Source of the DNA: Megalobrama amblycephala
Lineage: Eukaryota > Chordata > Actinopteri > Cypriniformes > Xenocyprididae
Length of the DNA stretch: 64,000 nt
Assembly (NCBI RefSeq): GCF_018812025.1
Contig: NC_063054.1
Location: 27,557,856 to 27,621,855 of the forward strand
Reading direction: 5' to 3'
In this document: positions 1 through 15,040 of the stretch, piece by piece
Position numbering within the stretch: the stretch's first letter is position 1
Layout: every line of letters starts with the position of its first letter
Translations under genes and position numbers: made by a program
The notes under the pieces: model-generated
What the model saw: only the letters and a program-made list of their open reading frames with translations
Databases searched by the model: none
What the model was told of the DNA's origin: nothing

Positions 1-840
1 TGACAGACCAAAAGCTGAAATTTTTAAAATTCGGCGCAAAAACGAAACAATTAATCACAATAAACACAATAAATATGAGTATTAAGAATTAAACAGAAAT
101 GTACTTTCACATATCATTAAATGAATGCACTAAAATAATATTATGATGTAAAACACCACAGAAAATCATATTAAACAAATAAACATTCAATAAAATACAT
201 TGTGAAACGTCATAAAACAATAAATACCAGTAAAAATGATACCTCGTTATAACATTCTGGTTCTCTAGACTCCACACACACACAAAGAGAGTTCAATGCA
301 GAGCTCTGTCGCCTGAGTTTTTTGATCCATTACCACCACCTATTGGCAAGTTGCAGATACTGAGACAACTTGTCTCTACTACAATGTGCCAGCAAAAATG
401 CAGGCGACCAACGTAAAAGGGTAATGTAATTGTGAAAGGTAACCACTGAAATTAATACATGTATTTTTGTTGGCGGTATATTTTAATGTAAAATGTCGGA
501 GTCAGCTTGTAAAGCAAGGAGTTTAAACGTTTGCATGTAAGACTTTGTAAAAAAAAAAAAAAAAAAAAAAGGGGGTCAGGGTCAGCAGATTTTTGTGAGT
601 AGGCCTAATGCGGTAGTAAAAAAAAAGTTAAACTGTGCAAAAGAGGAGCCAAAGAAATGACCATGCATGGTAGAAGAATTAATGAACATATCCTGGTTCG
701 CAGTTTTGAGTTGGAAGCCTGTCAAACCACAACACATAAATACCATTTTGGCTGATGATGAAATGGTAATATTAAGTAATTTGGAAAAAGCTGAAAGGGA
801 ATAGTTAATTCACAGTCTCCTGTTGACATAAATTAGTAGT

Positions 841-877
<37 letters not shown>

Positions 878-2625
878 TTTTACAACACTAGATGTCACCA
901 ATTTTTAGGACATTTGTGTGTTTTGCAGTATTTTCATAATTGTAAAATCCTTACTCTAAAATGGCAATAAGTTATTATCTCCAAAATCAAAATTCTTGGT
1001 ATAAAAGCCTTCTTTTCCTGTCTTTCTCCCAAAGGATGCATCTTCTTTTGAAGCATTTATCTAATCACAGTATACAAACAAAATGTATAGGCCAAGTATG
1101 GCATGCCAAAGCAAGCATGGAAATAAAACAACAAATGATACTGAAAATGCTTCAACTTTTATATATATATATATATATAAAAACACTAAAATCTCTTTAA
1201 AGCAAAGGCCAGGATATTCACTTCATTCATTCCATGCTCTTCCTTGAACCACCTCATACTTTCTAATTGCTAAAAAGAAAGAGAAAAAAAGAGATTATTT
1301 TAAAACCCAATTAGCACCCAATTTCCTTTTGGCCTTTGGTCCATTAGTCCAAGTCAAGACTAATCGAAACCTCAATCTCCATGTAAATTGTAGCTCAAAG
1401 CAGGGCTGTTAAAGGCATGAGTGATTACAAGGGTGACTTGATCTCCCACACTCCCAATCCACACAACTCCCCACAAAAGAAAAAAAAGTCTTCATTTTGT
1501 CCACTAGAGCGCACCACATCACATGCAAAAATAGCATCACATAAAATCCCATGAACCTGTTAAAAATGATGCAATAGCGCATATTGTAAAGTGGAAAAAA
1601 CAAATCACAACAAAGAGCAAAGTTTTAAATTACAATAATATTTCCATTATTTAAATGTTTATCATTTACTTATAAATAAATTGAGCAAAGATTATAAAAG
1701 CTAAACACACAGGGATACCATCACTGAACAGTTCATGACACAAAATGAAAAACAGCTCAGGAAAAGCATCAATTACATTAGATTACAACATTAGTAAACA
1801 ATTCTAACAGTCACACCCTTGGCATCGTAAAGTCTTACCTTTACATACCGGATTACCTGGAATTGACAGATAATAAACTGTTGTCTTTTTCCATGTTGAC
1901 ACAGGTGTGTTGATCTTGAGTCCTCTTTGGCTTGAGCTGATGGTATGGAATCGAGGCAGGATGTTTATGTTGGATATACCCACAAATCTGCTGGTTGTGA
2001 CTTTGAATCAGAGCACAAAACCAGCAGGCTGTCTGTGTTGGTGGATGCCAGAAGTCAAAGACACACAATGGTAGGAAAAAATGACCAAAACAAAAATTGA
2101 ACCAGCTACACATTACTACTACCTAGACATCCAAACATGTACACACACTACTTAAGGGTATTTGGGTATTACTACTGCAATCTATTAAAAGGGGTTTTGA
2201 GTACAATCAAAAGATGAACAAAAATTCTAAATGATTCTGTTTAGGTACAAGGCAAATACACACATCTGTACATAGTTAATGCAGAATGTGTTCACCTAAA
2301 CTTGACCGACCTTACACCAACTTTGCACCTAACTAGTTGTGAATTTCAGCAGGAACCAGGGAAATGCAATATTGTGCAAAGTCTAATTGCCATACAGGGA
2401 CTGGATACTCAGTGAAGCAAACCAGTTCTCTGCCAAACTCAAGAGAAAGTTTTTTTGTCTTTGCAATAAACTTTCCTATTTTATGCAACCTACTATAACA
2501 CATTACTACATCTATGGCAAACTGACGCAGAACTTCTGTATTTATTGTAATGTGTTGCACCACCCTGTACAGTGTTGACTTGTTTTGCTGCTATTGCACC
2601 ATAATTTAACTCAAGGTTAAATCAT
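1..2625. other. Intergenic, no gene recognised
   Basis: The sequence is AT-rich with poly-A runs at about 550-570 and 845-876 and an (AT)n stretch near 1,161. Open frames are short and overlap on both strands. I see no exon with paired splice sites and a recognisable domain. Confidence 0.4.
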
Positions 2626-2663
2626 GGTGCAATCCATCCATCCATCCATCCATCCATCCATCC

Positions 2664-2742
<79 letters not shown>

Positions 2743-2791
2743 CATCCATCCATCCATCCATCCATCCATCCATCCATCCATCCATCCATCC
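2626..2791. repeat. Compound tetranucleotide microsatellite (ATCC)n(ATCT)n(ATCC)n
   Basis: About 166 bases consist of ATCC units, then roughly 20 ATCT units, then ATCC units again. The symmetrical change from one unit to a one-base variant and back suggests a point mutation spread by slippage inside one array. Confidence 0.97.
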
Positions 2792-5166
2792 CACAAACCT
2801 AGATCTGGGATTTATTTTGGCAGATGTTTTATGCCCCACTTGTTACACAGGTTTGCACTTTAGTATTTACAGTACATTAAAAACTGTCGCCACCCGTGTG
2901 ACTGATATCAACAATGGGCATCAAGCTTTTTCAAACATGAGCACGTGATTTTCGCCCTGAAAACAGGACACGTTCCATCCTTCTCCACATCCCAACACAA
3001 ACTGAACAGTAAAGAAGCCCCCTCAGCTCTGTAATTCAATAGGCCTAATCCCTGGGATTATACTGTACCTAATCTCCACAGAGACCCTCTTTGTGTCTCA
3101 CTACTACGAATCAATCCAGTCCACTGCACCTGCACAAAAGCACACCGATATAAACATGTAAACCAGACCCCAAAAGACAAAATATTTACCTGTATGCAAA
3201 ACTACATTATACACTAGTAAACACTTACATCTTAATTTTAAAGCAGGTTTATGAGAAATCTGATAAGATATACTGAGTATTCAGTATTAAATATGAAATG
3301 AAGACGCTATGAGGAACAGTTTAGGGGAAAATACACAACAGATCTACACAAATGAAGAGGCAGCATGGGATACAAGATGGGTACAAGTGGTACCCTAATG
3401 AAGCGTAGAGGAATGTTGTAGCGCTGCCATGTGAATGGTCACCAGTGGCGAGATAAAACCTCTCTCTGCTGTTTTTTCTGGGCATGCCATTCTGTGCCGA
3501 CTGCACATTTTTCAGTCCAGTAATGACGCACCCTACAATGTTTTGTTTGGCACTGAATGAGGTACGCAGAGCACACAGGCCACTGGATAATGAAGCGAGC
3601 AAGGCTGGCTGGATGTAACAAGCAGCAGGGGGAGCCCTGTGGCGCCCACCTAAACCCATATACGAGAAAAATCAGTTCCCTTACCAGGGTAAAAAATAAA
3701 TAAATAAATAAATAATCAATGAAATTATTTTTAATTAACTTATTTTCAAACAGATACCAGGAAGAATCAAAGTGGAATTTAAAAGGTTAAAAACTCGTAT
3801 GTGGAAAATTGCATAAATGTTTTAATAGCAAGCCATAAACATCTGCAAATTGCAAGCAGTGCAGTGGTTATAGATAATGAAGTGTTAGTGATGAATTAAA
3901 CATTATGGCTTTTATATTATCCTTAAGAGGCACTCATTAAAATGTCTGTAATGAAATGAGCTCATTAGAGTGAATTAAGTAAGCAGAGACCAATAGAAGG
4001 ATTTATGGCATTTTGTAAATTATATATGCAGTTTACACATATTACATGAGTTTATTTTGTTTAGCTAATATTGGAGGAAGACTGATCAAATTCCCATGGT
4101 CCATTATATACCCAAATAAACAGTATAAAGATGAAAATGGGATCTACTTCGGCTAACAGGCGCAAACAAATTCCACAATCTTTATCTAGCAAGGCCACAA
4201 CATCCTCAAACAGTCATGGTTGTTATCATATGCCCGCTGCTTCTTTGTGTTTACAATAGCTCTGTTTCAAGGGAAATGTGGCATTTCAATTGCACAAAAG
4301 CCTAATCGCGCTGTCACTGTACGATAATTCTTATTCTTAATACTATCCGCTCATCTGTATGCCTCCTTCAACACACATGCAAACACAACAACCGATCAAT
4401 CTCCTTATGAATTCCCGCTGTCTACCCTCCCATTCCGACAGGAGACGGCGGACGGCTGGCACTGAGGTGAAAGGGGGGGCAGCCTCTGTCTCCAGGGTAA
4501 CTAGGAAACAGTGTTACATAACCTGGATGTGATGTGAGGAAGAGCGTGATGTGCTGATTTACAAAGTGAGTGGGGGGAAGGGAAGAGCAAAGATTGGCCG
4601 TGTTGTGTTCACTGGGCTGTGGCCTTTTTCAGCTGAATGAAAGCTATAACTGTTCATAGGATTTGAATCAATGCAGCACATGCATGCACACAATTTCTCC
4701 AGGCTCATACATTGCATAAGACTCCAGGTTAAGCATGCGTCCAGGTACTGATTGGGTGACAGTGTTTGTGAGTCCATTCCCTGTCGCAGACTGGAATGTC
4801 AAACAGGAACTCTGCATATGTGGGAACAACACTGTTTCCACCAGACTCGCACTACAAGGGATGGAGCACAAGGAACAAACAACCTGGGAAAGAGATACTG
4901 TTTCCTTAACAAGTGTCTGTGGATCACACGGTAGTCATTTACAACACAAGCATACAGAACATGATCTTCTCTGATTAACTCTGTTTTTTTATAGATTAGA
5001 GTCACATGTTTTTACTGTAAGCAGAGACGATGTGTTTGGATAAAAAGTCTTTATCAAATTGAGGTCACTCATTATCAGAGTAAATAGAAATCATGTGAAA
5101 TGTCTTTAGACAGAATTACTTCTTTTGAAACCCTATACAAATATAGACCCTCCGATGACTGAAAAG
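2792..5166. other. Intergenic, possible conserved non-coding stretches
   Basis: No coding exon is recognised. Two parts (3,830-4,010 and 4,240-4,380) lack repeats, mix AT-rich and balanced words such as AATTAAACATTATGG and CATTTCAATTGCAC, and resemble vertebrate conserved non-coding elements in texture. That is an impression, not an alignment. Confidence 0.25.
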
Positions 5167-5967
5167 TTAAAGGATTAGTCCACTTTTAAATACACTTTTC
5201 CTGATAAATTTACTCACCCCCATGTCATCCAAGATGTTCATGTCTTTCTTTCGTCAGTCGAAAAGAAATTAAGGTTTTTGAGGAAAACATTCCAGGATTT
5301 TTCTCCTTACAGTGGATTTCAATGGCTACCAACAGATTCAAGGTCAAAATTAGTTTCAGTGCAGCTTCAAGGGCTTTAAACGATACCAGATGAGTAATAA
5401 GGGTCTTATCTAGCGAATCGATCGGTCATTTTCGAAAAAAATACAACCGTTTATGCTTTATAAACAAAATATTGCCTTGAATGTACTTTCCGCTTCCGCA
5501 TTCTTCATAACGCTTACGCTGAATGTTCTACGCCTTCCCTATTCTACTTACGGAACGAACGCGGCGCCAGTTTAGTTTTTTTCCGTAACTTGAATAGGGA
5601 AGGCGTAGGACATTCAGCGTAAGCGTAAGAATGCGGAAGCGGAAAGTACGTTCAAGGCGATATTTTGTTTATAAAGCATACACGGTTGTATTTTTTTCGA
5701 AAATGACCGATTGATTCGCTAGATAAGACCCTTATTACTCACCTGGTATCGTTTAAAGCCCTTGAAGCTGCACTGAAACTGTAATTTTGACCTTCAACCT
5801 GTTGGTAGCCATTGAAATCCACTGTAAGGAGAAAAATCCTGGAAAGTTTTCCTCAAAAACCTTAATTTCTTTTCGACTGACGAAAGAAAGACATGAACAT
5901 CTTGGATGACATGGGGGTGAGTTAATTTATCAGGAAAAGTGTATTTAAAAGTGGACTAATCCTTTAA
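5167..5967. mobile_element. TTAA-flanked foldback (hairpin) element
   Basis: The element at 5,171-5,963 (793 bases) is flanked by TTAA on both sides (5,167-5,170 and 5,964-5,967). It starts AGGATTAGTCCAC and ends GTGGACTAATCCT. Almost the whole length is two inverted arms of roughly 380-390 bases around a GC-rich centre near 5,555-5,585. The TTAA duplication points to piggyBac-type mobilisation. No transposase is encoded, so it is non-autonomous. Confidence 0.9.
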
Positions 5968-7110
<1,143 letters not shown>

Positions 7111-10100
7111 GAAAAGATAATGTCTAGACGAAGGTCATTCTTACCTATAGGAGAAATGTAATGCTTGCTTGGTATTAGCATGTGAGGAAGTCATAATGGC
7201 ACCTTGGAGCACATGTGGGTAGCAAAGGGAAAGGCAGCAAGACCATGAAGAAGCTGAGGGGAGATGTTCACATATCAGCACTGCAAAACAACAACAGATA
7301 ACACCTACACCAGCATTCTGAGGCAATAACAAGGAAATGTGAGTGTAGTCAGTGTGTTCCAAGAAATATGCTTTGTTTTTGCAACACAGAGTGTGGAGGT
7401 AGACATAACAAAGCACTGAACTAGATTTGGGTTAATCATGGTCAAAGGAGGCTGCATACATACATTATTTAAATTTCCTCTTCTACTTGAAATTAAATTT
7501 TAACAGTACTTTAACATCTGACAAAAAATAACTTTCCACTGAGCAAGAAAGAGAGAGGGAGGGATAAACACATCAGATGAAGTTATTTTCATATGATAAA
7601 GCTGGGTTAGCTCAGCTTAAAGAGAGTCACTAATACTAAAGGAGATAACAGCATATTGATTGCCTATAATGCCTGCCTGCACTTACTGAGCATGTGCAAA
7701 TGCAAACAACTACTGAGTGTCATTATCTTTTTAAAACAATCCAGTAAAACAATGAACAGCGAGGTCCGAAAGTCTAAGTACTCACTTTTTTCTTTTTTTT
7801 CTTTTTCTTCTTACTGTTTGGCATGTCATCATTACTACTAGTAATAGTACAAAATCTGAGATATAAATATTTTCAAATTTTTTACTAGTTAGGTCACTGA
7901 AGGGGGACATAAAAATTAATGAGAAATTCAAAAATTGAGTTAATTTCAGTTTACACAGTGTTTCTTTGTCTTGCTTTTTTTTTTTCAAAATCCAAAAAAA
8001 AAAAAAAAAAAAAAAATACTATTTACTTCCAGGTTTAGTTGTTTTATTGCAGATTTTAAATGTAAACTTCTGAACCCCACATAGTCTACCATGTCAATAA
8101 AATTAAGAACAATAAAATCTCATCTCTAGTAATTCGTGTTATTCAGTTCTCAGAAAGCACGTAATATGATCATGGGAGCATGAGAATTTATCTTGTTCAG
8201 ATATCCGATACCACTACAATGAGCAGTGCATTCCTAAACAGAAGTACTGACATTCATACGAGGGCCAGACTGCTCCATTTTTCTGGTCCTTTTTCAAAGC
8301 CATAGCTTTACATACTCACAAAGCTTTTAAGCAAATAAACAAGCTTTTTCATAGCTAAAACACGCTTCCACAGCACTCATCCAATCACAGTTAGTTTGGC
8401 AAAACCAAGGCTGGCCTCTTGTCATCAGTACATGTACCTATCAAACTCACAATTTCCCCTGACTCGACAGGAGATATAAGGGGTCACGGAGACGTGGCAG
8501 CCCCTCAACTAGTCGAATTCTGGTTAAAAGTTAAACTCTTTATTGACACAGTGCCCACTATTTGCTGTTAGACCGGAGCTAGATCAGTCAAATGGACTCA
8601 CATGTTGATGGGACTCACAGATTACTCTGAGCTGCAGGCTTTAAGCAGTTCCAGACTTTAGGTCTCATTCATAACTCTGCTACAGTTACACTGAACCATT
8701 ACCTGTTTGCTTTTTAATGTTTACATTACCTGTGAGATCAGCTGATGCCCTTGAATGCTGGGTCATGCATGAAGGCCACAAATCTCATGACAGAATTAGT
8801 CATTGAAAGTACCATTAAAAACTCTTTAAAACCACTTCCAGTGTATTTTAAGTAATTTGTAGGTTTTATAAAGGCAAACATTATTATTATTACTGTACTT
8901 AGAATTACTTATTACTGTACTTAGAATTAGAATTAGAACACTATGTCCTAACCAGGAGGCAACAAGCAATTTATATGACTGCAAAACTGCTGTGCAAAGT
9001 GACAACCACAGAAGTCATAAGATATTTGATGTTTAATGTATATATGAGGAGCAGGATTTAGGACATGCTAGGACACAGTGTAAATATTAAAATTCAGTGG
9101 ATCATGATTTATGAACATGCATTATATCTCAAATTGTGCTGCTTGTTTAAGAATAATGTGATTTATGTATGAAAAAAAAAGAAAGACAACTTTTGTTTTT
9201 GTTTTGCCAGCAAGCAACTACCTAGTTGGTTTCAATTGCCAACTTCCTTGTTCTTTGGCAAGGGTGTGCAATTGAACAGGGCCTGAATAATAACAGTAAA
9301 AGACCAGAATGCATTTGAGTGTAGCCTCGCTCTTCATCAAAACTCAGGACTATTGAAGAGTACAGCTATTATTTCCTTCTCCATTTTCAACTCACTAAAC
9401 TAGATCTATTCACAGACATAAGTTAATTTAGAGACTCTCATATCAAGTGAATGTTCAGGGATAGGATTCATTTAAAGGAGAGAAGGACAAAGAGGTGGTG
9501 AAATTGCTTTAAGAGAAGTGCCTGCTAACTGCCACATGATGGGACAGCAGAAAATGATTATACAGATTTTCATTTACATTTACATTGGCGCTTTTTTCAA
9601 TGGATGTATGTCTATGTTGAATATTGCCCATTTCCATTTGCTATTTTATATTTTGTTAGAAATATGATTGCATTTATGGTATGTTATTGCTCTTCCAGTG
9701 TTTTAAAATGAATGCTGATACAATGTGGTGACTTTAGCTTAATAAAATATGTGCTCATGAAATATACAGTATGTTATGTATTTCTCTGAATCAGTGTTCT
9801 AAATGAATGTACTCCTACTCCAGGCAATGGAATGCCAATCCACATTTGATAAAGCATTTCCTGTGTTTATGCAAATGGAATCCTGAATTACATAACCACT
9901 CACCACATGATCTAACCTCACCCTGTCAGAGGTGACCCTTTCAGGGAATGAGGTCTATATTGGGTAACCATTGAAATGGATGTTCCTCTTATTGAACATT
10001 GATTTATCTGGTTTGATAGGACGTGGCCAATGCTGTAACATATTGCGTAAATGTGTTATCACAAGCACAAGTGTGTCCAATGGATGGGCTGTTGATTCCT

Positions 10101-12459
10101 AGTTTCCCTGAGTGTGCAATTTCTTCAATCAGCCTTGGTTTGATTGACTTAGTACAGTTTGCTTTAAACACAGGAGTGCCAATTTGGTCTAAGCGTTGAC
10201 TTAAATACTGATTTAGACACCATTCAGTTGGACATGAAATCTGAACATACCACTGAGATTTGGAAAAACAAATATTCAAAGAATAATCCAAGGCTTTGTC
10301 AGTCTTCTAAGAATTTAGAAAAGGGACAATAGGGCTTAGATCGTGTAACATGAGTTGCATTTGTTCTTTAAAGATGAAGCATATCACTATAGCCAAATGT
10401 CACTTATTGTTTTCTCAAAAATTGCCATTTCTGGGACTTGTTTTAAACTTGTTACAAAATTATTGACCAAAATGTTTTATTGAAGGATTTAATTTAATCA
10501 ACAATATCGAAGCGATGTTCACTAATATATAATATAATACTGCATCAATAATATATAAACTGTTTGAATATTTGGCTTCATTATGCAATTTTAGTCAATT
10601 AAAATGTTAAATGTTTTGTTGACTAAAATTAGATGCCATTTTAGGCAGAATTAATGAATATAACCTGACAAAATATTGAGAAATGTATAAATTATTTCTG
10701 TCAAAAGACAATAACAATAATAAATAAAACAAGAAAAATTGCAAAACATTAACACTAGCTAAGACGAATGGTAAATATAAAAATACATAATTATGAACAA
10801 AATCCTGTCATGTTGGGACACGTGAATGGAGAAATGTAATAAGAGTTAAATGAATAACAAATCCTTTGAAAAATCCCATGATGGGCATTTAATGATACTG
10901 TCATGTTAACGTTAATGAATTTCAAGTTCAAGTAGTTCAAAAACAACAGGGAACATCCACAAAAGGAGTGGGTGAGTGAGTGAGTGAATGTGGAAAGAAA
11001 GAGTGAGAAAGTACACGAAGAATAAAGATGCCAGGCGAGAGAGTTTGTAGGCTGGTGGCTGTGTGCGTTCTCCGACTTAATGAGCAGAACTAAATCTAAA
11101 AAGCAAAAAAATAAAGTCTTATCGTCATGGAGATATGGAGCTCTTGTTGGGAATCAGACATTGCTTGCTTCAATGTTTTTCTGTGAGTGAAGGTTCTCTA
11201 ATACTACTATAGTGGTCTGGTAAAGTAAATACGTCTGGTGGCTCAAGGCCAACAACGAGCAGCACAGATCTAAAGTGTGTGAGCAAATTTCTGACCTACT
11301 TACCACGGTCAATGGAAAAGGGAGGGGTTGAGTAGAACAAGGATGCTGGCTGGACCAAGGGCATCTGAGGGAAGGTGGACACAATGAACTAGACAAATAA
11401 CCACAAAAGAGGGAGAAACACAGATACAGAATCTGTCTGATCAAAAGGAAGATGAACTGCTTCCCAGTCAGTGAATGACTAAACAGACAGTGTTTTATGT
11501 ACTGTTGGCTATAGAGGTTGAGGAATATTAAGTAAAACTTAAAATTTCAGCACCGCTACAGTAGTTGTAACATGTAACAAGCTACATTTTCCCAGACGAT
11601 TTGCAAAGTAGTGTAGCCAATCGTATATATGACTGTTTTAATGTCACATTAATTATAATTCCGTCAATTGCTTCAGACTTAAAAAGACATTGCAAACAGA
11701 CTTACAAGGGACCACAACTTAATGTCTAATAACCCAAATTAAAGCTTTAGAAACAACAAATATTTAGTGATTACAATGCTTATTTTGCTGAAGAAATCGA
11801 GTCATAATTTGGACAAAAATATTTTTTTAAACAAGGTACATCTAGTGCCTGCAAATTCCAACCAGATGAAGACATTTACTAAAACATTGTCTTTTTAGCG
11901 CTATACTGCCTATGAAGCCAACCATTTCTACACATAACAAGTTTCTACAATTTCAGCACTGCAGCATCACCTCAATTGGGCAAGCAAATGTAATATAGCA
12001 CAATGACTTCCTGTAGTAGTGAGACAGAGAGAAAGCAGAGAGACTAAATTCAGCAGACACACACACAATGTTTCACTGCAGTATTCCTGAAGGGGAAGGT
12101 ATTGTCTTGAGGGAGCAGCAGTAGCTGCAGATTGAATCCTCCATAGTGCAATCAAATCAGCTCAGCCTGAAAAGAGCATGTATTCAGTACTACTGCAGAT
12201 CACCTCTGCAAAGGTCCTTTTCTTTTTGTCGGGTGGAAACACACAAAGACTTTATAAATTTCTGCATTCAACAAACGCAGCAAATATAACATATTAAAGC
12301 ATGGAGGTGCATGCTGATCTTATCGGACTCTGCATAAAAAAAGTGATGTAATTATGAGAAAATATCTAGAGTAATTTTTTTGCAGATGCTTGATATTTGT
12401 ATCTAATGCAATATAATTTATATTTAAAGAGTTAACAGTGACTACAAGTTTCCTTTGTT
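7111..12459. other. Intergenic, no gene recognised
   Basis: This 5.3 kb holds poly-A at 7,995-8,016, a short imperfect duplication around TTACTGTACTTAGAATTA at 8,892-8,930, and a GTGAGTGAGTGAG stretch near 10,970. Open frames are under 100 codons with no domain. No promoter-like CG-rich island is present. Confidence 0.35.
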
Positions 12460-13390
12460 AGCTTTTGTAACCATGGTTATTCATTGTTTTATTAATTGCA
12501 CTGCACCTGTCTCTTGTTTCATTCATTGATTTGTGTTAGTATATATTGAGCCTGTTTTCTGTTAGTATTTGTTCCGTCTTTGTCTCATCCATTTGTGTTT
12601 TTTGAAATCCTAAGAACCTTTGTTAATTGAGTTTGTAAATTAAAAGTGACTGCTGCAAATAGATCCTGCTCACCTCATCTCTGTGTGTCAGCTAAACCAT
12701 GACAGAAAGACAGAACCAAAGAAAATGGATAGTGGCAGTACAAATTCTCCTCCTCTCACAGGGGGATTGGTCCCTCATGGAACACACACAGGACGTCTTA
12801 GACTTTCTCCACCTCGTCCACTACACAGATGCCAGCCTGTGTGTGTTTTTCCAGGCAGGAATGAAAGCGCGCCTGGCCCTCAGGGGAGATTTCAAGAGTT
12901 TGTGGACTGGGTGCTTCTTCGTCGTCCAGTTCCAAGTCCCCTTCATCATACAGTTCCAAGTCTCTTTCATCGCTGATGCTGCTGCCCAGCACCAATTCTG
13001 TTTCATCACCCATCACTAAGTCTGTGTTGTTGATGATGCTCTCACCCAGGCTCCCACCTCCTCTGCTTATGCCATACAGTTATTCTGCTGTATCCGCTGA
13101 ATCCCTTCACTCCTACTTCATCTAAAATATCAGATCCGTCTTAGGCTCCCAGTTCACCAGCTCCGCCAAGGTGTGTCGACTTCACCTCATCCTGTTGACC
13201 TATCAGCACCATGATCCCTCGGCTCCACCATGGCCCATCATCCCTCAAAGCTCTGCCTTGGTCAGTCATCACCCTAATTGTGCCACAGACTTCCATTCCT
13301 CCAGCTACGCCTTGTCCCTCCACCCTTTTGGCACCAGCAGTCTTTGTGCAGAGCGCATTTTACAGAGGACAGCATCCTGAACCTGAGAGA
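12460..13390 (+). mobile_element. Degenerate LTR-retrotransposon fragment with gag-like text (tentative)
   Basis: A leader resembling the end of a fish Ty3/Gypsy LTR (12,460-12,700) is followed by two overlapping + frames. One reads THTGRLRL...VCVFPGRNE and then FQEFVDWVLL; the other reads TQDVLDFLHLVHYTDASLCVFFQAG. The two frames alternate in matching the gag text I associate with fish Gypsy elements, implying at least one frameshift. No protease, reverse transcriptase or second LTR is seen. The call rests on memory of the family and is moderate at best. Confidence 0.45.
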
Positions 13391-13848
13391 GTACAATGCA
13401 GGCTATATACAAAGACTACTTACCACTATGAAACGTTTTGCTTAAGTCGTGCTTGCAAAGTTGGTTCCGATCGATTGGCTTGATCATCTGCATTTTCAGA
13501 ATCAGACTCTGGCCTGAACGGATATACGGTAAAACTGACAACATTATTATTAACTGTGTTTACAAATGCTTTAGAAGCCTTGGAAACTGAAGATCGTGAT
13601 TATGGCAAGGGGCTTTACATTACTGACACATGCCAATCACAATGCACTGTCAATCAGTGCAATCAGAGCACTCTGAGCTTTTCGGAAGGAGGGGCATTGT
13701 AGAAATTGGCGCATTTTAGATAGACTGGAAATAGAGGAGCTACAATGAACAACAATGTGTTTTTTGAACATTAAAGCATGCTAACCTATTCTATTACACC
13801 CAATATTCAAAATAATGAACTTTTAAAATAGCATCATGACACCTTTAA
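13391..13848. repeat. Right part of a TTAA-type cyprinid dispersed repeat
   Basis: The segment ends CATCATGACACCT followed by TTAA at 13,845-13,848. It contains words such as GTGTTTTTTGAACATTAAAGCATG that I associate with a very common cyprinid repeat. The opposite end is not recognised, so this copy is probably truncated by or fused to the retroelement scrap on its left. Confidence 0.5.
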
Positions 13849-14866
13849 GGCTAGACAGTAAATATGCTGTTTATCCTATATGAACTTGAAATAGTAAAAA
13901 AATAAATGCTATATTTTTATATAGACTATAAAAAAAGAGAAGTTGCTCATTTGCAAATAATGATGTTAAGATCTGATTTCATTGTGAGCGGTTTATTTTC
14001 TTCATTAAGTCAAAACTGACACTGTACATTTTGTTATGATTATTGTGTGATATCTTCACTAAAATCCCAAGTGAATAATGACCATCCCTGCAGAATAATG
14101 AAATTAGATGCGCTACATTTAACTGCTCAATATAAACAATATCTGTGTCAGATAACGACTGCTGCCGAATTAATGTCCAGGCTGCAGTGTTAAATGCTAG
14201 CAGGCAGAATGCAACTCAGAAGTCTAATGAGCCATTTTAAGGTGTAAAACATCAGGGACAGTTCTTAATTCATTGCTGTTTTATTTGTGGTACTAGCGTC
14301 AAAAAGGTGGTGTCTTAAATTAACAGATAGGAATAGCTCATTCAGTTAGTATATGAGTAATGATAAACACAGAATACTAGTTACTACAGAGTATTATGAT
14401 GATGTGCTTAAGGTAGATTGTTAAAAACATGTTATGAACTGCTTTTATATCCATAGGGATATTACAGACATGGATGATGTCTTTAATGAATGCACCCTGG
14501 AAAGTTATGTTCCATTTAGGACACCATCCAAAGTGTTTTTATCTTGTGTTAATTTGGAGGGGAAAAAAAAGAAAAGGACTTTACATTATTTTTGTTAAAA
14601 CAACAATAATGTAAGCCATGAACCTGTGAGGAAAACCTGAAGGTTTATTCAACAGAAATGACTCAATAAAGACATCATTTAATTCCCCAGGATCCTCTTT
14701 AACTCACCCGATTTACTCAAAAGAAAGTTTCTGATATCATTACCTTCCACTATAGAAAAACAGGTAAGCCAGTAAAGTGCAGTATACAGTGAGTATGTAA
14801 GCATGCATTAATTATGTATTATATGTCTTCATACTGTACACTCGGTGACCTAGCTTTCTAGTTTAA

Positions 14867-14918
<52 letters not shown>

Positions 14919-15040
14919 TGAAATTGCATGGGTTTCATTCACGAAAAACAATTAATGGTTCATAAAACCACTATTATGTACATTGTTTTATAAAAAAAAA
15001 AAAAAAAAAAAAAATCACACTCAAACATTTAACATGCTAT
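13849..15040. other. Intergenic, possible conserved non-coding element and simple repeats
   Basis: No gene is recognised. The stretch 13,950-14,260 is free of repeats and includes words such as CTGCCGAATTAATGTCC and GTTAAATGCTAGCAGG, which have the look of a conserved non-coding element. An (AT)n array occupies about 14,870-14,916 and a poly-A run 14,990-15,014. Confidence 0.3.
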
